NCBI RefSeq assembly: GCF_900111935.1
Contig: NZ_FOYN01000005.1
Location: forward strand, 1 to 64,000
Direction: 5' to 3'
DNA from: Halorubrum sodomense
GTDB lineage: Archaea > Halobacteriota > Halobacteria > Halobacteriales > Haloferacaceae
Length of the DNA stretch: 64,000 nucleotides
The position numbers and the translations under genes are program-made. The notes beneath the pieces are model-generated. The model saw only the letters and a program-made list of their open reading frames with translations. It searched no databases and was not told where the DNA came from. This document shows, in pieces, positions 61,029 through 64,000 of this stretch (position 1 is the stretch's first letter; each line of letters opens with the position of its first letter).

Positions 61029-62654
61029 ATGACAGAGGCCGCGGACCGGATCTTCGTGAACGGGGAGGTACACACGCTCGCGGACCCGGACGACGGCGAC
61101 GCAGACGACGGCGACGCGGTTCACGAGGCCGTCGCGGTGCGCGACGGCGCAATCGTCCGGACCGGCCGGACGCACGACGTGGAGCTGCTCGCGGGCGTCG
61201 ACACCGACGTGGTCGACCTCGACGGGCGCGTCCTCCTCCCCGGGTTCGTCGACGCGCACACGCACCTGACCACCGTCGGTCGCTACCTCGTCCACGCGGA
61301 CCTCTCGGCCGCCGACTCGCCCGAGGCGGCCGTCGACCTGCTCGCGGAGCGCGCGTCGGAAGTGGAACGCGTGGCGAAAGCGACGGGAGAGGAGGGAGAC
61401 GAGGGGGACGGGACGGACGACTGGGTGCTCGGCTACGGCTACGACGAGTCGACGTGGGCCGACGCTCGCTACCTCACCCGCGCGGACCTCGACCGCGTCT
61501 CGACCGAGCGACCGGTCGCTGCGTTCCGCGAGGACATGCACGTCGCCGCGGTCAACGGCGTCGCGCTCGACCGGTTCGCGGACGACCTCGCGGCCGCCCC
61601 GGACGGGACGGTGCCGACCGACGACGACGACGAGCCGACCGGAGTCCTCCTCGAAGCCGCAATCGACCCGATCTACCGGGCGGTCGAACCGGATCCGTCC
61701 GAGACGCGCGACATCGTCGAGGCCGCGCTCGAAGGCTGCGCCGCCCGCGGGGTCACCGCCTTCCACGACATGGTCCGAGACTCGCACGCCCCCCGCGTCT
61801 ACCGCGATCTCGACGCGGCAGGGGAGCTCACCGCCCGCGTCCGGATCAACTACTGGAGCGACCACCTCGACGCGGTCCGGGAGGTCGGCCTCGCGACGAA
61901 CGCCGGAAGCGAGATGGTCGAGACCGGCGCGATCAAGTCGTACACCGACGGGAGTATCGGCGGCCGGACCGCGCGCCTCTCGGAGCCGTACGCCGACGCG
62001 CCCGACGAGACCGGCCAGTGGGTCGTCGACCCCGAGGAGCTGAACGAGACGGTGGCGGACGCGACCGACGCCGGCTTCCAGTTCACCGCCCACGCCATCG
62101 GCGACGAGGCGGTCGACGCCGTGGTGGACGCCTACGCGGACGCCTCCCGAACCGACGCGGGCGACGCTCGCCACCGGGTCGAACACGTCGAACTGGCCGA
62201 CGACGACGCGATCGGGAGACTCGCGGAGACGGGCGTCGTCGCGAGCGTCCAGCCGAACTTCCTGAAGTGGGCGCGGGAGGGCGGTCTCTACGAGGAGCGA
62301 CTGGGGCCCGAGCGCACCGCGGAGACGAACCGCTACCGCGACATGCTCGACGCCGGCGTCCGACTCGCGTTCGGCTCCGACGGGATGCCGATGGACCCGC
62401 TGTTCGGCGTCCACCACGCCGTCAACGCCCCCGCGGCGGCGCAGCGGCTCACCGTCACCGAGGCGCTGCGCGCGTACACGAGCGGCGCCGCCTACGCCGG
62501 CTTCGACGAGGACCGGCTCGGCACGATCGAACCGGGAAAGCGGGCCGACCTCGTCGCGCTCGACGCGTCGCCGTGGGAGCACGACGACGCGATCGACGAG
62601 GTCGACGTCGCGCTGACGGTCGTCGACGGCGAGGTCGTGTTCGACGGGCGGTGA
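61029..62654 (+). CDS. YtcJ-type amidohydrolase
   Basis: 541 residues of the amidohydrolase superfamily, YtcJ subgroup. LLPGFVDAHTHLTTVGRY holds the first metal His pair. VETGAIKSYTDGSIGGRTA and HAIGDEAVDAVVDAY, then HRVEHVEL supply further ligands, and FGSDGMPMDPLFGVHHAV the last Asp. Acts on amide or ester bonds of unknown compounds; enzymes of this group often cleave N-substituted formamides. It contains a small acidic insert near residues 118-132. The next gene is an unrelated small protein. Confidence 0.86.
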   Translation: MTEAADRIFVNGEVHTLADPDDGDADDGDAVHEAVAVRDGAIVRTGRTHDVELLAGVDTDVVDLDGRVLLPGFVDAHTHLTTVGRYLVHADLSAADSPEAAVDLLAERASEVERVAKATGEEGDEGDGTDDWVLGYGYDESTWADARYLTRADLDRVSTERPVAAFREDMHVAAVNGVALDRFADDLAAAPDGTVPTDDDDEPTGVLLEAAIDPIYRAVEPDPSETRDIVEAALEGCAARGVTAFHDMVRDSHAPRVYRDLDAAGELTARVRINYWSDHLDAVREVGLATNAGSEMVETGAIKSYTDGSIGGRTARLSEPYADAPDETGQWVVDPEELNETVADATDAGFQFTAHAIGDEAVDAVVDAYADASRTDAGDARHRVEHVELADDDAIGRLAETGVVASVQPNFLKWAREGGLYEERLGPERTAETNRYRDMLDAGVRLAFGSDGMPMDPLFGVHHAVNAPAAAQRLTVTEALRAYTSGAAYAGFDEDRLGTIEPGKRADLVALDASPWEHDDAIDEVDVALTVVDGEVVFDGR

Positions 62655-62722
62655 GTCGGCGGGTTCGGGTGGCCCGACGAGGGTCGACGGCGAAACGCGC
62701 AATCGCTGCCAGAAAACAGTAG

Positions 62723-62730
62723 TTATTAAT
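62723..62730 (+). promoter_or_regulatory. TATA-like box of the 62753 gene
   Basis: TTATTAAT centred about 26 bp before the ATG at 62753; predicts a leaderless transcript and supports that ATG over the GTG at 62747. Confidence 0.55.
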
Positions 62731-62752
62731 CGTGTAGTTCCAAGTAGTGCGC

Positions 62753-63004
62753 ATGACAGAGATAGCCATCGAGTACGCCGCGGGGGACCGCCTCCGGTCC
62801 GAGGCGGAGACCGCCCGACGGCTCATCGACGCGTATCTCGGCGACCGCCCCGACGTCGACCGCGTCACGTTGTCTCCCTCCGGCGACTCCGTCTTCTGCG
62901 TCAGCGTCGAAGGGGACCGCATCTGGTGTACCGACCCCCGCGAGTGGATCGACGCGATGGAGGCGGTGACCGCCGCGCGGCGGCGGCTCTCCGAGGTGTC
63001 GTAG
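62753..63004 (+). CDS. Small haloarchaeal protein (83 aa), unknown
   Basis: 83 residues: MTEIAIEYAAGDRLRSEAET, then helix RLIDAYLGDRP and a beta region VTLSPSGDSVFCVSVEGDRI with a single Cys, ending in a helix DAMEAVTAARRRL. No known motif; the chain has the make-up of a compact alpha/beta protein. A TATA-like box at the correct distance supports ATG 62753. It converges with the agmatinase gene. Confidence 0.6.
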   Translation: MTEIAIEYAAGDRLRSEAETARRLIDAYLGDRPDVDRVTLSPSGDSVFCVSVEGDRIWCTDPREWIDAMEAVTAARRRLSEVS

Positions 63005-63030
63005 CGCTCCGTTCCGCCGCGCGGGGGCTC

Positions 63031-63897
63031 TCACCCGGAGCCGTCGTCGCGGGCGCTCGCGTGCGAGTACGCGAACTCCCGCAGCAGTTTGCCCGCCACC
63101 GCCGCCGCCTGTCCGTCGTCGCGATCGTTCACTTCGACGACGTCGAACCCGTCGGCGCGCGGCGCGACCGCCCGGACCAAGTCGCGGACCTCCCGCGGCT
63201 CCAACCCGAACGGCTCCATCGTCCCGGTTCCCGGAGCGTAAGCGGGGTCGAGCGCGTCGACGTCGACCGAGCAGTAGACGGAGTCGTCGGCGTCGAACGG
63301 CGGGTCGTCGGCGTCGAACGGCGGCCCGCCGTCGAGCGCGTCGAGCCACCCGCGGGCGTCCTCCGGCGCGACGACCTCCACGTCGGCGTCGGCCGCGCGG
63401 TCCCACTCCGCCTCGGAGCCGGTCCGGGCGCCGACGATCACCGCGCGGTCGACGCCGAGGTCGTCGAGACACCGACGCGTGACGCAGGCGTGGTTCCACG
63501 GACTTCCGTCGTAGCTCTCGCGCAGGTCGAGGTGGGCGTCGCAGACGACGAGGACCTCGGGGTCGACGGCGTCGACGCCCGCGTAGGTGACCGTGTGTTC
63601 GCCGCCGACGAGGAGGGGGACCGCGTCGTCGTAGGCGACGCTCCGCAGTTCGGCGGCGAGGTGGTCGAGGTACGCCGGCACGTCGTCCCACGGGCGCACG
63701 TCGCCCGCGTCGTGGACGCCCAGCGCGGAGAAGCGACTGTCGGTGCGGCGGTCGTAGTCGTCGCAGCTCTCGGCGAATCGCCGGACTCGGTCCGGTCCGA
63801 ACCGGGTACCCGGCTGAAAAGTGGTCGTGGCGTCGAGCGGAGCGCCGACGACCACGTAGGAAGCAGCTTCGCGGTCGGTCGTCGCCCCGGGGAACAT
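63031..63897 (-). CDS. speB: Agmatinase/ureohydrolase
   Basis: 288 residues of the arginase/agmatinase family. The Mn ligands lie in GGEHTVTYAG, CDAHLDLRES and SVDVDALDPAYAPGTG. The usual DAHxD and DxD motifs are complete. Agmatinase removes urea from agmatine. It starts 5 bp after the stop of the aIF5A gene, so both share one transcript. In Haloferax, as I recall, this pairing goes with deoxyhypusine formation on aIF5A through an agmatine route, which suggests SpeB acts in aIF5A modification here rather than in bulk polyamine synthesis. Confidence 0.9.
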   Translation of the reverse strand: MFPGATTDREAASYVVVGAPLDATTTFQPGTRFGPDRVRRFAESCDDYDRRTDSRFSALGVHDAGDVRPWDDVPAYLDHLAAELRSVAYDDAVPLLVGGEHTVTYAGVDAVDPEVLVVCDAHLDLRESYDGSPWNHACVTRRCLDDLGVDRAVIVGARTGSEAEWDRAADADVEVVAPEDARGWLDALDGGPPFDADDPPFDADDSVYCSVDVDALDPAYAPGTGTMEPFGLEPREVRDLVRAVAPRADGFDVVEVNDRDDGQAAAVAGKLLREFAYSHASARDDGSG

Positions 63898-63902
63898 GCC
63901 GG

Positions 63903-64000
63903 CTACCCGATGATCTTCCGTTGGCCCTCGTAGTCGAGGTACTCGATGTTGTCGTCCGAGGTGAACTCCTCGCCCTCGGGGATGCGCATCGTGAACGTGT
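63903..64000 (-). CDS. Translation factor aIF5A, C-terminal end, cut by window edge
   Basis: The last 31 or so codons of archaeal initiation factor 5A: FTMRIPEGEEFTSDDNIEYL and the family ending EYLDYEGQRKIIG, with TAG at 63903-63905. The rest, including the lysine that is modified to (deoxy)hypusine, is outside the window. Five bases separate it from agmatinase, in the same direction, consistent with the operon in Haloferax-type genomes. Confidence 0.85.
   Translation of the reverse strand, partial: TFTMRIPEGEEFTSDDNIEYLDYEGQRKIIG

Overview
The window is chromosomal DNA of a halophilic archaeon of the class Halobacteria. Evidence: GC is very high, close to 70% by eye; the proteins are Asp/Glu-rich; many genes have a TATA-like box about 27 bp before a start codon with no leader; and typical haloarchaeal genes are present (gluconeogenic type II GAPDH, UPF0200/UPF0201 pair, aMBF1, cofE-mer, XPB-type helicase, aIF5A next to agmatinase). 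Halorubrum or a close relative is my best guess, but genus cannot be proved from this sequence alone.

Layout. 1-1213 is an accessory scar: an IS5-type transposase cut by the window edge, a broken PD-(D/E)XK restriction-type gene, AT-richer DNA, and a degenerate copy of the tRNA-Arg 3' end, all abutting tRNA-Arg(UCU) at 1214-1288. 1389-11000 holds housekeeping and metabolic genes (UPF0200/0201, two GNAT/hydrolase genes, an EamA transporter, an HTH regulator, gpmI, a thiolase, thiL). 11012-14900 is a two-carbon assimilation block: three tiny overlapping ORFs, isocitrate lyase, a malyl-CoA-lyase-type CitE protein, and a convergent CaiB-type CoA transferase. 15012-25868 has a zinc-ribbon protein, a membrane gate protein, a beta-propeller, an M29 aminopeptidase, type II GAPDH, a heavy-metal P1B-ATPase, a 1-Cys peroxiredoxin and Tsr3. 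26299-28040 is cofE-mer (coenzyme F420). 28182-41713 covers a chemotaxis-type transducer, a site-2 protease, a TIGR00300 protein, a rhodanese, an S9 peptidase and a photolyase. 41892-50797 contains a GlpA-like FAD enzyme, a PurD-like ATP-grasp protein, aMBF1, two paralogous HD hydrolases flanking a UspA gene, an amidohydrolase and thymidine kinase. 50858-64000 has a REC-PAS-PAS regulator, CinA-C, tRNA-Thr(UGU), a CBS/zinc-ribbon protein, uridine kinase, a zinc-ribbon HTH protein, an XPB-like helicase, an esterase, a YtcJ-type amidohydrolase and the aIF5A-agmatinase pair.

The most interesting signal is not a gene. Three dispersed copies of a non-coding element of about 250 bp lie at 9584-9839, 17263-17514 (inverted) and 24416-24662. 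Each folds into three consecutive hairpins, the last with perfect 18-bp arms around a 56-58 nt loop. The arms differ between copies, but every change is matched on the other arm (two covarying pairs in stem III, one in stem II). All three copies sit in tail-to-tail (convergent) gaps. This points to selection on structure, or to gene conversion between arms, in a dispersed structured DNA/RNA element that I cannot match to a named family.
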